A stretch of 64,000 nucleotides of DNA. Source: CAVTLG01 sp963735495 (lineage in GTDB: Bacteria; Chloroflexota; Ktedonobacteria; Ktedonobacterales; Ktedonobacteraceae). The translations under genes and the position numbers were made by a program. The notes below the pieces were generated by a model. The model was not told the DNA's origin. It did not search any database and saw only the letters and a list, made by a program, of their open reading frames with translations. The stretch spans positions 1 to 64,000 of the forward strand of contig CAVTLG010000009.1 of the NCBI GenBank assembly GCA_963735495.1, read 5' to 3'. Shown piece after piece: positions 19,609 through 28,900 of the stretch (position 1 is the stretch's first letter; the number at the start of each line of letters is the position of its first letter).

Positions 19609-19887
19609 GTGAAAATAACAGTGAGTAGCTATGACCTCTGGAGGATGGGGACGGGCTTAGAAATGATGATAGAGCAGCAGGTGAGGGAGCAGGAGGTCAA
19701 GCCTGACCCAGAAGAAGATGAAAACATGATCCTGCTCAGTGCTCTCCTCTCGCTCATAAGTGCACTGACAGTTGAGGGAGGATTTGTTGTATTGGAAACG
19801 TGCCCTTTCCCGATCAATTTCAAGACGGAACAAGGCGAGTATCAATTACCAGCCAGAACGCCTGGCTCAACTGGCACCGCCGAATGA
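19609..19887 (+). CDS. Small hypothetical protein, possibly frameshifted
   Basis: It starts with GTG at 19609 after AAAAGGAG and gives 92 residues, with a hydrophobic stretch (ILLSALLSLISALTVEGGFVVL). Past 19850 another frame continues as a plausible protein (LAPPNDPVPRVLGIYCVHLE) to 19993, so the true product may be longer and broken by an indel near 19852. Not recognised. Confidence 0.45.
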   Translation: MKITVSSYDLWRMGTGLEMMIEQQVREQEVKPDPEEDENMILLSALLSLISALTVEGGFVVLETCPFPINFKTEQGEYQLPARTPGSTGTAE

Positions 19888-20074
19888 TCCGGTGCCACGG
19901 GTGCTGGGGATCTATTGCGTGCATCTGGAGTTATCGCCTATCCCGGCCTCTATCGGTCAAACGGGGAATCTCCGGCGGCATAGCAATGAGTGAAGTGCAG
20001 GGCGTTTGCAGAGGCGATGCCCTTCACAACTCCGCACGTTATGGCCCCTATCACCTGCATGATGAAGGAGGAAA

Positions 20075-20497
20075 ATGATGCGCCATCATGAACGACCTGA
20101 TATGTCTCGGCCTCCTACAGAGCAGGAAGCCCTTTGGATCAATGAGTGGCTGCACATCGATCCCCACTGGTTTCTCCCCGGTCAACTTCCCTTGAGCGAA
20201 CAGGAGGCGCGCTGGCTGATTGCCTACATCTCCCGTGTCCATGCCATGTTCCACCCAACCATAGTCCAGGTTGAGCATGGAGAGCATACAGAACGACGCT
20301 ATCAGATCACCCTTTCCTATCCCTCTCCTGATCCTGCGCTCCCTCCTATGCAAGTGATTGTCCAATCGCTTGAAGACTACACCACGCTGCTTCGTTGGGC
20401 CTCTGGCCGCGATTCCTGCTTTGAAAGAGAAACCAACGCATTCCCACCGGAGCGGCAAGCAGCCGAAGAGCAACGGGTATCAGAAACTAGTGTTTGA
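20075..20497 (+). CDS. Hypothetical protein
   Basis: A 140-residue protein, start ATG at 20075 or 20078 after AAGGAGG. It begins with helices (EQEALWINEWLHIDPHWFL) followed by a small beta region (RRYQITLSYPSP). Its end abuts the IS607 element, and the last residues (QRVSETSV) may be altered by that insertion. No family recognised. Confidence 0.5.
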   Translation: MMRHHERPDMSRPPTEQEALWINEWLHIDPHWFLPGQLPLSEQEARWLIAYISRVHAMFHPTIVQVEHGEHTERRYQITLSYPSPDPALPPMQVIVQSLEDYTTLLRWASGRDSCFERETNAFPPERQAAEEQRVSETSV

Positions 20498-20544
20498 AAA
20501 TATAGCGTTTTATTGATTTTTATAGCGTTTTATGATAGGGGGTT

Positions 20545-20973
20545 TTGTCCTCAAAACTATCGCCTGGAGAACGTGGAGCCTATGAATGTTACCACTCATA
20601 CCTTTCTACGTCTAAACTTGATATGGTCAAGGAAGTTGGTTCAGGCATTAACGATGGACGTAAGAAACTGCTTGCTATCCTGGCTGATCCAACGGTCAAG
20701 ATCATTGTGGTTGAGCATAAGGACCACTTAACCCGCTTCGGGTTCAAGTACATCGAGGCGCTTCTAGCGATGCAAGGCCGCTCTATCGAGGTGGTGAACA
20801 TCACAGAGAACCCGCTTGAGGACTTGATAGCCGATCTCGTTTCCATAATTTACTCGTTCTCCGCGAGACTTTATGGGCAACGGAGAGCAAAACGGAAGAC
20901 AGAGCAGATTGTCAAAGAGTTAGAGTTACAAGCACAGACAGAGAAAGGGGGTGAGAAGGATGCAGTTAGTTGA
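20545..20973 (+). pseudogene. tnpA: IS607 TnpA serine recombinase, N-terminus lost
   Basis: From about residue 28 the frame is typical IS607 TnpA: MVKEVGSGINDGRKKLLAIL, then VVEHKDHLTRFGFKYIEALL and ARLYGQRRAKRKTEQI. The first part of the family (MerR-like HTH and the YxRVSS motif with the nucleophile Ser) is absent, and the first 27 codons are unrelated sequence. It overlaps the tnpB start by 14 bases. An internal deletion of the element explains this. Confidence 0.8.
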
Positions 20974-22255
20974 AAAATATGTGATTGACCGGAACGATCC
21001 GCGTTATGGAGCGATTGATGAAGCGGCTTTTAAATCGAAGAACCTGTACAACGCTGGTAACTATGAGATACGCCAATCCTACATTCATATCGGAAAGTAC
21101 CTCAACTACAATGAGATGGACAGGCGTATGCAATCTCATGAGGCGTACAAGGCTCTCCCAGCAAAGGTAAGCCAGCAGGTCTTGAAGCAATTAGATCACG
21201 ATTGGGATGCCTTCTTCAAGGCACGTGCTGCCTACAGAGAAGACCCATCTCAGTTTCAGGCACGTCCCAGGATACCAGGGTACAAGCAGAAGACAGAAGG
21301 CCGCAATATGCTCGTGTACACCATTCAAGCGATTAGTCGAGGCAAGAAGGGTTTGAAGCGCGGCATTATCAAACCTTCGATGCTTGCTATCGAGGTGAAG
21401 ACGAAACAGAAGCAGATCGATCAAGTACGCATCGTCCCGCGCAAAGGGTTCTACGTAGTGGAGGCCGTTTACGAACAAGAGGAAAAGCAAGCGCCGGTTA
21501 ATCCCGCTTACTACGCTGGCATAGACATTGGCATGAATAATCTGGTTGCGCTAACATCAAACAAACCCGGCTTCAGGTCGGCACTCGTTAACGGGCGTCC
21601 AGTGAAAAGCATCAACCAGTTCTACAACAAGCGGAAGGCAGAACTACAGAGCCAGCTTAGGCGCAAAGGCACAACGAAGCGTATGGAACGCATGACCAAC
21701 AAACGTAACAGGCGTATCGATCATTATATGCACACTGTGAGTTACCAGATTATTGATCTGTTGGTGAGAGAGGGGATTAGTACATTGTGCATAGGCAAAA
21801 ATGACGCCTGGAAGCAAGAGGCGAATATGGGCAAGCGCACCAATCAAAACTTTGTCCAAATCCCTCACGCTCGTTTTATTGCCATGTTAACCTACAAGTC
21901 TGAACTGGTTGGCATTCGTGTAGAGGTCACAGAAGAGTCTTACACATCAAAATCTTCGTTGTTAGATCTGGACCCGCTACCAGTTCGCAACAATGGCAAT
22001 GAGAAGCATACATTTAGCGGCAAGAGGATCAAGCGTGGACTCTACCGCACGAAAGATGGACGTAAGCTCAACGCTGATATTAACGGGTCAGGCAACATTA
22101 TCAGAAAAGTAGCCCCTGATGCTTTCTCGAAAGTGGAGGGGGTAGAGGATGGTAAAGCGGTGCTTGCATCGCTGGTAGTCCATCCAGTGAGGTTCGTCGT
22201 TACCCCCTCACGAACCCAAAAAGGGAAATCTTTAGCTCATGCGATAAAATGCTAG
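20960..22255 (+). CDS. tnpB: TnpB RNA-guided nuclease of the IS607 element, without a Cys4 zinc ribbon
   Basis: About 431 residues, start ATG at 20960 after GGTGAGAAGG, overlapping tnpA. RuvC motifs are present: GIDIGMNNLVAL (Asp), EVTEESYTSKSS (Glu) and NADINGSGNIIRK (Asp). The region that in most TnpB proteins carries the CxxC...CxxC zinc ribbon instead reads LDLDPLPVRNNGNEKHTF and has no Cys pairs. TnpB proteins cut DNA guided by an RNA from the 3' end of the element. All three acidic residues remain, so catalysis could still work although TnpA is dead. Confidence 0.85.
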   Translation: MQLVEKYVIDRNDPRYGAIDEAAFKSKNLYNAGNYEIRQSYIHIGKYLNYNEMDRRMQSHEAYKALPAKVSQQVLKQLDHDWDAFFKARAAYREDPSQFQARPRIPGYKQKTEGRNMLVYTIQAISRGKKGLKRGIIKPSMLAIEVKTKQKQIDQVRIVPRKGFYVVEAVYEQEEKQAPVNPAYYAGIDIGMNNLVALTSNKPGFRSALVNGRPVKSINQFYNKRKAELQSQLRRKGTTKRMERMTNKRNRRIDHYMHTVSYQIIDLLVREGISTLCIGKNDAWKQEANMGKRTNQNFVQIPHARFIAMLTYKSELVGIRVEVTEESYTSKSSLLDLDPLPVRNNGNEKHTFSGKRIKRGLYRTKDGRKLNADINGSGNIIRKVAPDAFSKVEGVEDGKAVLASLVVHPVRFVVTPSRTQKGKSLAHAIKC

Positions 22256-22275
22256 AAAACGCTAGAGATCGCTAT
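22150..22275 (+). ncRNA. Candidate omega RNA at the tnpB 3' end
   Basis: In characterised tnpB systems the guide RNA overlaps the 3' end of tnpB and reads through the right end of the element. The same position here is 22150-22275, and the guide would be taken from the flank just past the end. I did not fold it; placement is by analogy. Confidence 0.35.
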
Positions 22276-23151
22276 ACTTTTTGGAACTATCAAGATATCA
22301 GTACCTTTTTAGCAGGGCACAACGGCAACCCGCTCGGTTTTGCTTTTCGTGCGGCGTTACGCCAGGATGCAAATGAACTGCTTTCGTTTTGTGCTCCGCT
22401 TCATACGGCACACATCCTGGTGGGAGACGTTGATGAGCATACAGGCGTTTTTCGTGGTGTTCCCTGGAGTCCACTGGAAGACCCAGCATTCCAGGCAAGG
22501 TATCACGACCATCGTGCGGACCGCTTCTGGAGTTTTCGCATTCCACCGCATTACGAGCATACATTGGTGTTCCAGACCCAGGAGGAGGGCCAGGTGCGCT
22601 CCACAGTGATGTATCAGCCACGTATGTGGCAGGGGTCCCTTCTGCCAGGGGTGTTTTTCCCCTATGACCTGACTTATGAGCGTCTCCCATCGCAGTCCTT
22701 CACACCGCAGGACTTTCTCATCCACAAGCGGCGGCGGGAGCACCCTGGCGGCTATCTGCTGACACTGGGATCGTTTGTGCAGTTTGCGTTGGAGTGTTTC
22801 CCGGTGCTCTGTCCGCATTACCAGATTCCCTCATTTTCGGAGGGCAGGGAGCATCTCTTAGAACTGTACCTGCGGGCCTGTTATGGCAAACGGTTTCGGG
22901 TGGACCAAACCACCTTTCAGGCCGAGGGAGAGATGGGTATTCGACACAGCCTGCCCCAATGGGCGCAACGGTGGATGCTGTTATGGCGCGATCTTCCAGC
23001 TGGGATGCACTTCGGGAAAGAAGAGGTTTTGGCCATGTTGGACTGTTTGTGGAATGTGGTTTGGGATGCGCGAAGTGTGCTGGATGCTGCTGTCGATGCC
23101 TGGCTCTATGAGCAGATCTATGGTCCACGTGACGAACCCTCTTCCCACTGA
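22249..23151 (+). CDS. Hypothetical protein next to IS607
   Basis: About 300 residues. The first codons overlap the right end of the IS607 element, so the native N-terminus may have been replaced. Recognisable texture: RYTFWNYQDISTFLAGHNG, LLPGVFFPYDLTYERLPSQ, and a helical C-terminal third. No signal peptide and no known motif. A terminator follows at 23236. Confidence 0.55.
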   Translation: MLENARDRYTFWNYQDISTFLAGHNGNPLGFAFRAALRQDANELLSFCAPLHTAHILVGDVDEHTGVFRGVPWSPLEDPAFQARYHDHRADRFWSFRIPPHYEHTLVFQTQEEGQVRSTVMYQPRMWQGSLLPGVFFPYDLTYERLPSQSFTPQDFLIHKRRREHPGGYLLTLGSFVQFALECFPVLCPHYQIPSFSEGREHLLELYLRACYGKRFRVDQTTFQAEGEMGIRHSLPQWAQRWMLLWRDLPAGMHFGKEEVLAMLDCLWNVVWDARSVLDAAVDAWLYEQIYGPRDEPSSH

Positions 23152-23235
23152 TTGCGCACGAGGCACAAGCAACAGGGCTTACCTGCCTCCTCAGACATAC
23201 ACTGCTATTTCTTTCTGCCACCATTTTTGTGATCG

Positions 23236-23272
23236 TAGGGTCAAAGAGACGCTCGTTTCTCTGGCCCTTTTT
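23236..23272 (+). terminator. Rho-independent terminator
   Basis: AGGGTCAAAGAGA pairs with TCTCTGGCCCT and is followed by TTTTTG. Confidence 0.65.
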
Positions 23273-23378
23273 GTTTCTTATCAGCGCAAGACGGCAGTTT
23301 CTGCGCTGATAGAACCGCTATGCATGGGCAGAAACGAGATGTTCGTTCGATATCTACGATGAGGAAGGAGTTTTCTCC

Positions 23379-23561
23379 ATGGTTCATGATATGCCCTCTG
23401 ATCAGGGAAACCCAACGATTGCCCTGAGTGACACCCACACCGTCGAACTCTTGGATGACGCGCTGATCATCCATGCGCCCGAGGTGACGATCACCCTGGA
23501 CGATGACGAGCGCTATAAGCTCTACCTCCTTTTGCACCAGCTCTTGACTGCTGGTTGTTAA
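23379..23561 (+). CDS. Small acidic hypothetical protein
   Basis: 60 residues, start ATG at 23379 after GAGGAAGGAG. It is beta-like and acidic (TIALSDTHTVELLDDALIIH, then VTITLDDDERYKLYLLL). Good start signal, correct codon texture and intergenic position support it as real. Function unknown. Confidence 0.55.
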   Translation: MVHDMPSDQGNPTIALSDTHTVELLDDALIIHAPEVTITLDDDERYKLYLLLHQLLTAGC

Positions 23562-23973
23562 AGGACCTACCAGTGGGGCTGGTCATCCAGTCCCACTGCT
23601 GCCAGATAAAACGCGACGACGCGAATTTTGTCGGGATTACGTGGCAGCGTCCCGACCTCTCACACATTGCGTCCTACCTCCGGCGGGGCTTATCGAGCAT
23701 ATAGCCAGTCTCAATGATCGAACTAATCTCAATACCAAGACGGTGCGTTTTCATGCGAGTACGTGAAAGCACATTCCGTTAGAGCATATAGACATTCTCC
23801 TGTTTGATGGCTTTCTGCGTCTCAAAATCTCGCATAGAGAACATTGGAGGCGCGTATAGAAAGAGATTGTCCCACCAAACTTCAAGACCTGTTTTTAAGT
23901 GCTCGCGGTTTAGATGATATACTGTAGTATATTGGCTTCATTCCATCATTACAGGAAAGAAGAGGTTTAACAC
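23562..23973. other. Intergenic region with hairpins and one promoter-like site
   Basis: The first part has a GGGGCTGGTCATCCAGTCCC-type hairpin after the small acidic gene. The end has a promoter-like TATACTGTAGTATA about 50 bases before the PIG-L start. No gene is visible in between. Confidence 0.4.
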
Positions 23974-24210
23974 ATGGCTACATCTTTCTCTGTGCTGCTC
24001 CCTCCAGGCGGACAACGCATTCTTGTCGTACAGGCACATCCTGATGACGCAGAACACCTTTGTGGAGGAACCATAGCGTTACTAGCAGATGAAGGAAAAG
24101 ACATTCATTATCTCCTCGTGATACGGGGCGATAAGGGGAGTTCCGACCCTGAGATGACACCTGAACGATTGGCATCTCTACCGTCTTTGCGAATAAGCGA
24201 AGCATGCTAA
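23974..24210 (+). pseudogene. PIG-L/LmbE deacetylase, N-terminal fragment
   Basis: The 78 codons start with a good PIG-L N-terminus: RILVVQAHPDDAEHLCGGTI, with the metal-binding AHPDD motif. The family is about 220-270 residues, so two thirds are missing. The frame breaks at the edge of the TPR regulator gene on the other strand. It probably has no activity. Confidence 0.75.
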
Positions 24211-24824
24211 AGTGTGTTCGGTTTCAACAATTTTTCGAGTCTCTTCACTGCTGCATCATTTGGAGTGAGATTTTTACAGCGCTCATGTATACTCTGTATG
24301 CTTTCTTCTTTGCTTGGCAATTTGATAGCGCGAACAATAGGCAACGCGTCAATAAGAGAATAACAGCAAGAGGTAATATCATTTTCTGCAAAGTAAGTCT
24401 TCGCTTCTTCTATGAGCAAATTGACCTGCCACCGCGTAAGTTCTGGGCTAAGATTCTTACGTGCAATTGCTAATGCATTATGAGCATCTTCAAATCGCCC
24501 AAACAGCGTTAATGCTTTGGCCCGTTCGATATAAATACTAGTTAAATCTGTTTTGACAAAGCTTCCATCTGGCTCTAAGTTTCCTTTTCGAGCAATTTGT
24601 GCCGCCTTGTTAAAGTAGCCCAGACTCTTTTCTTGCTTTTCCTTATTCTCATCAGCAAGATAGGCTAGTGATTTACCTGCCATTTGATAACATTTTCCCT
24701 TTAAGGGGTCACGCGAAAGATCGGCATAAGGAAGTGCCTCTAACGCATCCTTAAGTGCTAATTCGCGCTCTGGTACATGATGATAGGCTCTTGCACGCCG
24801 CAGCAGAGAAGAGGCTATTAACTC

Positions 24825-26688
24825 GTATCCTCTCAATAATTCGGGGAGAGAAAAGCGATGACTAGGTGGGATGGAGAGTGGTGTGAGGTACAGGGAGAAA
24901 CCAGTAAGCGAGCACGCATAATCTTGCAGGGTGAGGGCACGTCAGTGTGTGGGTAAAGGAATGACAAGGTTCAAGGTGTTGTAGCCCATGAAGCGCCCAG
25001 GTGAAGCGTGGCAGCCCGTTCTTGAATGAGGGTGGCCAAACTGGGCAACCGGTTGGTGTGGGCGATGCGGTCATGAAAATACTGGTAGACATTGACCCCG
25101 AGCTTGTTGGCGGTTCCTACCAACGTCTGAAAGGTATCCCACGCCCCGATGCCTTCTCTGGTGCGAGCCTGCAGGCTCACATCTCGCTTGCGGACACGCT
25201 GCCTGGCCCCCAACTCCGCTGGATTGTTGTGCAAGAGGATCTCCGGGTGGTCAAGCACCATGAGCAACGCATCTTTCTTGGCACGCGTGCGGGCGAGCCG
25301 CTCATCCAACTGCTGGTAGCCGCTGGTTTGCCCAAACAGGTCGTCAAAGGCCGTGCGCAACGCATCCGCCTCGGCTGGATTGGGATGGTCTCGGTAGGCC
25401 AACAGATCTCGGTAGAGCTTCCAGAAGTCTTTGGCAAACTGCTCCAGAAGAAGGCAATGAGCAAGGAAGCGTGGCATCAGTTTCTTGTAATGGCGATATT
25501 CGTGAATCCAGCACAGGGCGAGCTCAACGGTCAACGCGTTGAACTGGGGGGCATCATCACACAGTAACAACTTGACCACTGGATAGGCGGTCTGGGTACG
25601 ATAGGCTGCGATAGCCAAGGCATCTTTGATACTCTTGCGGAGGTTGGCTCCGTGTTTGGGCAGATGCGTATCAAGCAGGTGATCGAGTTGGCTCTCCGTG
25701 TACGTCTGATCGTGCGGCAACAGGGTGGGAAGCGTGCGACGCCACTTCTCCGTCACCCCCAACTGAGCCATGAGCTCCAACGCGAGGTCATTCATCTGAA
25801 AAACGGGATCGGCACCTCCAGTAAGAACGCGAAGCAGACTCAAGCGATCTTTGGCTGGCAACGTACAATAGGCGGTATACAGCGAGGAGCACAGGATATG
25901 GCACTGTTCATTTTTGCCATTCACGCTCGTGCCCGTGCTGTCGAGATGCTGCCACGGACTACTTGCTAGTCCCGCTTTTACCACATCTGCGCTCTCTGCA
26001 TGGAACCGCTCTTGGTCTTGGATCAGCAGGTCAGAGAGTTGTCCCGCGCTGATCGACATGCCAACCGTCTGCAAGAGGTTGAGGATTTTTGGCTCACTCA
26101 TCCCCGCTGCATAATAGAGCGCCAACACCCAAGCTCTGACTCCTGGTCCAAACTGGCCTTTGTATCCAACGGGCAGTTCTGCCAGATAGGTCCGCTTTTG
26201 GCTGGATGAGTAATATTTCTCTTTGCGGAACGTGACGTTCTCGGTGCGAAACTCAAGGTCCTGCACGATGACGTCCTCGTAGCCCTTGAACTGAGCATCG
26301 TGAGGCAGTCGTTGCTGATCCACCTTGACGATCTCCACCCGATCAATCCTCACCTGGGCCTGCTTCTTGGCTTTGTGATGCGCTTTGGACTCACGACGTT
26401 CCTTTTCCGATGAGAGCGTGGGTGCTGCTTGGTTCGCTTTGATCTTCGGTTTGCCCTGTTCCCCTTTGAGCCGATTGACCTCGTCGCGCAGCCGTTGGAT
26501 TTCCTCGGCTTGCTCTTTCACTTTGGCCGACAGGGTTTCTACCAAATTCATCAGCGTGATGACGACTTGGCGCAGACCTTCGTCTTCAATGGTGTTGGGG
26601 TCGAAGTTTTCTATCATACTTTTAGTATACATGAGGCAACAACCATTGATGCCTCATACCAAGCTCCCCCGAATTATTGAGAGGATAC
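24825..26688 (-). mobile_element. IS66-family insertion sequence, copy 2
   Basis: 1864 bp, the same length and ends as copy 1, in the opposite orientation. It is flanked by the 8-bp repeat ATTAACTC at 24817-24824 and 26689-26696. The different target duplication from copy 1 shows an independent insertion. It interrupts an XRE/TPR regulator gene. Confidence 0.93.
24971..26632 (-). CDS. tnpC: IS66-family transposase (copy 2)
   Basis: 553 residues, identical in translation to the copy at 16936-18597, with the same DDE motifs (HLDSTGTSVNG, LLCDDAPQFN, NNPAELGARQ). Intact. The two identical, inverted copies 6 kb apart can recombine and invert or rearrange the region between them. Confidence 0.9.
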   Translation of the reverse strand: MYTKSMIENFDPNTIEDEGLRQVVITLMNLVETLSAKVKEQAEEIQRLRDEVNRLKGEQGKPKIKANQAAPTLSSEKERRESKAHHKAKKQAQVRIDRVEIVKVDQQRLPHDAQFKGYEDVIVQDLEFRTENVTFRKEKYYSSSQKRTYLAELPVGYKGQFGPGVRAWVLALYYAAGMSEPKILNLLQTVGMSISAGQLSDLLIQDQERFHAESADVVKAGLASSPWQHLDSTGTSVNGKNEQCHILCSSLYTAYCTLPAKDRLSLLRVLTGGADPVFQMNDLALELMAQLGVTEKWRRTLPTLLPHDQTYTESQLDHLLDTHLPKHGANLRKSIKDALAIAAYRTQTAYPVVKLLLCDDAPQFNALTVELALCWIHEYRHYKKLMPRFLAHCLLLEQFAKDFWKLYRDLLAYRDHPNPAEADALRTAFDDLFGQTSGYQQLDERLARTRAKKDALLMVLDHPEILLHNNPAELGARQRVRKRDVSLQARTREGIGAWDTFQTLVGTANKLGVNVYQYFHDRIAHTNRLPSLATLIQERAATLHLGASWATTP

Positions 26689-27287
26689 ATTAACTCTGCA
26701 TTCTTGAGGCGCAAAGCTATAGCGACTGCTTGATTCTGGTAATCGATGGCTTGATCTATTTCCATACGGTCACGAGACACTAACGAGTAAAGTTGATAAA
26801 AACGGCAACGCATGGCGTCATACTGATCTTTCTTCACACCTACCGCATGAGTGGATTCCTCGTTTAGTGTGCTAAAGGCTGTATTAATAGTATCAGAAGC
26901 TTTTTGAACACTACTCGTATAATAGAGTTCCCAACTTATCGCCAGAAGTCGCTCATAAAACGTGACGGTATCTTTGCTTGCAACAGAATCCAATCCAATG
27001 CCATCAGTTTGCACTGTTGTACCGTTTCCCCATTCGACAAGCGTCATAGAAGATAAGCCTAAGAGGATTGGGGGTATGTGTAACGTCTTGGCAAGGAGTA
27101 TTCTTCTTGGCAATAACTGAGGCATATTCCGGTTGTTAGGACTCTTCAACATCTCGATGTATCTTTCGGTCCAGTTGAGGATACGGGCAGCTTCCTGCTT
27201 CGACAAGCCACTAAGAGAAAGATAATAAGCTATCACATCGCCCGTACATGGAAGATTGTCCTCTCCTGGTGCAAAGTATCCATGTTT

Positions 27288-28601
27288 CTAGCGGCGCGGG
27301 TACCCCCACGTTTCAACTGGGGAGGAAGTGCCGCTCTCCTTTGTATTCCTCTTGAGGGCTGGCTGTCGTGTTATCATCCAGCCCTGGCTGGGACGCGCAA
27401 CTCGGACCAGTTTGCGGGGCGTCATTTCCGCCAGCTTCTTCCCTCTGATGAGGTCTTTGATCACAAAGGCTCCCTTCTCTCGCCTACCCGCAATGTACCC
27501 CACCTCTGCGTTCACCTTGACTCGTTCGTAGAGTTTGAACCCGCGCACTTTCCGTGGTGCCCAACATTTGTGCTCACTGTGCAGACCATTGAAGCGTTGA
27601 TACTGGCCTCGTGGGAGACAGCGCATCTGATGAACCACCTCCAATGGCCTCACCACCTCGCTCATCTCACAGGCAATGGCAACTGCATCATTGGCATGCG
27701 ACTTGGGCAGGTCAAGCATCTGGATGCGTTTGTATTTCGTCTCGTACCCATACGTGATACCCACCTGGCTCACTCCAAAGAACACTTGCAGGTCTTGGAC
27801 CACGCGGCTTTTCATCGAAGAAACATGGGCTGCGTCTTTCAGGGGCTTACGCGCTTGCGCCTGGAGAGCGGGAAAACCAAACTCCGCTGCCGTCTGCTGC
27901 GCTTTGCGCACGTTGCAAGCATGGCAAGCCAGCGTCAGATTGCTCGCTCGATTGCTTCCTCCTCTTGACTTAGGGACCATATGTTCGATTTCCAATGGCA
28001 CCTCACGCGTTTGACAATACGCGCATGTCCGCTGCCACTTCTCCAAGATATATTCACGCAGCAAGTATCCTTGCAGTTCCCCTTGTTGGTATTGCCAGCC
28101 AGAAATCTCAGGATGTTGCAGTTTCTGGGTGTCGAAACTGCCGACCTCGACATTCACCTTACCAACAGGCAACAACGAGGCGATGAAACGCACCGCCTTG
28201 ACGGTCGCCTCGGCCTTCGAGCGGATCGCTGGTGGGAGCCAGCCTGCTTTGCGGCGACGATTGGCGAAACGAGCAGCACGGTATCTGGTCTTGCGTCCCC
28301 GTCGAGTACGCCGATACTGGCGACGTTGGGTCATTTTCTGTGTGATGTTATCACGCAAAATGACCTCAGCCTGGAAAACCACGCCTCCGTTGGTCGTTGC
28401 AGCGAGACCGACTACTTGCGAGCCAGTATCCACACCCACCCTGGCTGGTTGCGTATACGCATCTGCCGCAAAACGTAACTGAATGGTGAAGGGGTCCCGA
28501 CGCACGACACGGGCACGCTTCGCCTTGAGCCACATCCGCGCACGCCGTGGCGTCGTGGGCATCAAGGGCCTTCCTTCTTGTGATTGGACAAACACCTTCA
28601 T
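27288..28601 (-). CDS. iscB: IscB RNA-guided nuclease
   Basis: 437 residues from the ATG at 28601, which follows AAAGGAGCC. Domains in order: PLMP-type N-terminus (SQEGRPLMPTTPRRARMWLK), RuvC-I (VGVDTGSQVVGLAAT), Arg-rich bridge helix (RRQYRRTRRGRKTRYR), RuvC-II (NVEVGSFDTQKL), HNH (CAYCQTREVPLEIEHMVPK, then LACHACNVRK) and RuvC-III (SHANDAVAIACEM). The C-terminal region binds the target-flanking motif in the family. IscB is the ancestor-type of Cas9 and works with an upstream omega RNA. All catalytic residues seem present, so it may be active. No transposase lies next to it. Confidence 0.9.
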   Translation of the reverse strand: MKVFVQSQEGRPLMPTTPRRARMWLKAKRARVVRRDPFTIQLRFAADAYTQPARVGVDTGSQVVGLAATTNGGVVFQAEVILRDNITQKMTQRRQYRRTRRGRKTRYRAARFANRRRKAGWLPPAIRSKAEATVKAVRFIASLLPVGKVNVEVGSFDTQKLQHPEISGWQYQQGELQGYLLREYILEKWQRTCAYCQTREVPLEIEHMVPKSRGGSNRASNLTLACHACNVRKAQQTAAEFGFPALQAQARKPLKDAAHVSSMKSRVVQDLQVFFGVSQVGITYGYETKYKRIQMLDLPKSHANDAVAIACEMSEVVRPLEVVHQMRCLPRGQYQRFNGLHSEHKCWAPRKVRGFKLYERVKVNAEVGYIAGRREKGAFVIKDLIRGKKLAEMTPRKLVRVARPSQGWMITRQPALKRNTKESGTSSPVETWGYPRR

Positions 28602-28889
28602 CAGGTAAGGCTCCTTTCGGAGTAAAAACGATCCCCTCGATGTTGATAGCACCCGGTACTTTCCTCTGACCACCGTTCCTCGACCGCAGTGCTTTAAGCC
28701 AGAGGTTGCAGAGCCAGGAACTGGGGCAGCATTCCTGGGTGTGAACGTGAACGCTCAGTGCTATCGCTCACCTCTTCAGTGCCAGTCACGACGCTCGCTT
28801 CCTCGGCGCGCCTGGCTCGGAGGTGTCATCTGGTCAATCCGGCTTGCAAGAGGCGAACCTCCCACGAGCCTCCCCATTTTCTGGGGAGG
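28602..28889 (-). ncRNA. Candidate omega RNA for IscB
   Basis: IscB omega RNAs lie directly 5' of the gene, with the guide at the outer, element-end side. The 288 bases here hold no gene, are GC-rich and contain several short inverted repeats besides the terminal CCTCCCC hairpin. Assigned by position; the fold was not computed. Confidence 0.5.
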
Positions 28890-28900
28890 TCATTGACGCG

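Larger units (their letters stand above)
20504..22275 (+). mobile_element. IS607-family element with deleted TnpA N-terminus
   Basis: The serine-recombinase-like TnpA remnant and tnpB lie between short related ends: TATAGCGTTTTAT occurs twice at 20502-20534 and a diverged inverse (ATAAAATGCTAG, CGCTAGAGATCGCTATA) at 22242-22276. IS607 elements have no strict inverted repeats or target duplication, so these limits are approximate. The TnpA start and catalytic Ser are missing, so the element cannot move by itself. It lies between two hypothetical genes of the island. Confidence 0.7.
24207..27236 (-). pseudogene. XRE-family TPR regulator split by IS66 copy 2
   Basis: The 5' half (27236 to 26689) has an HTH (LSKQEAARILNWTERYIEML) and starts the TPR region (DRMEIDQAIDYQNQAVAIAL). 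The 3' half (24824 to 24207) continues it (SSLLRRARAYHHVPEREL, and further TPR helices). Removing the IS and one 8-bp ATTAACTC repeat joins them in frame as AELIASSLLRR, giving about 388 residues. The start lies close to the IscB element, so the true N-terminus may also be altered. It resembles the intact regulator at 29044-30276, an HTH plus TPR signal-sensing type. Confidence 0.85.
27288..28900 (-). mobile_element. IscB-bearing IS200/IS605-like non-autonomous element
   Basis: The unit holds only iscB and its upstream RNA region. Both ends have small hairpins: CCCCAGTTGAAACGTGGGG at the gene end (near 27300-27325) and CCTCCCC-ATTTTC-TGGGGAGG at 28869-28889. Such hairpins are what TnpA of IS200/IS605 recognises, so it is probably mobilised in trans. 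Limits are approximate. Confidence 0.6.

Noticed and set aside
22298..22818. Minus-strand frames of 130-153 codons under the hypothetical gene
   Set aside because: Shadows of the plus-strand gene; Pro/Arg-rich texture and no ribosome-binding site.
25001..25567. 188-codon frame antisense to the IS66 transposase (also at 18001-18567)
   Set aside because: It is a shadow of the transposase and appears identically in both IS copies without start signals.
16880..26688. Composite transposon made of two IS66 copies
   Set aside because: Each copy has its own, different 8-bp target duplication, so they inserted independently.
27282..27968. 228-codon plus-strand frame inside iscB
   Set aside because: Shadow of iscB; the minus strand has all RuvC and HNH motifs.
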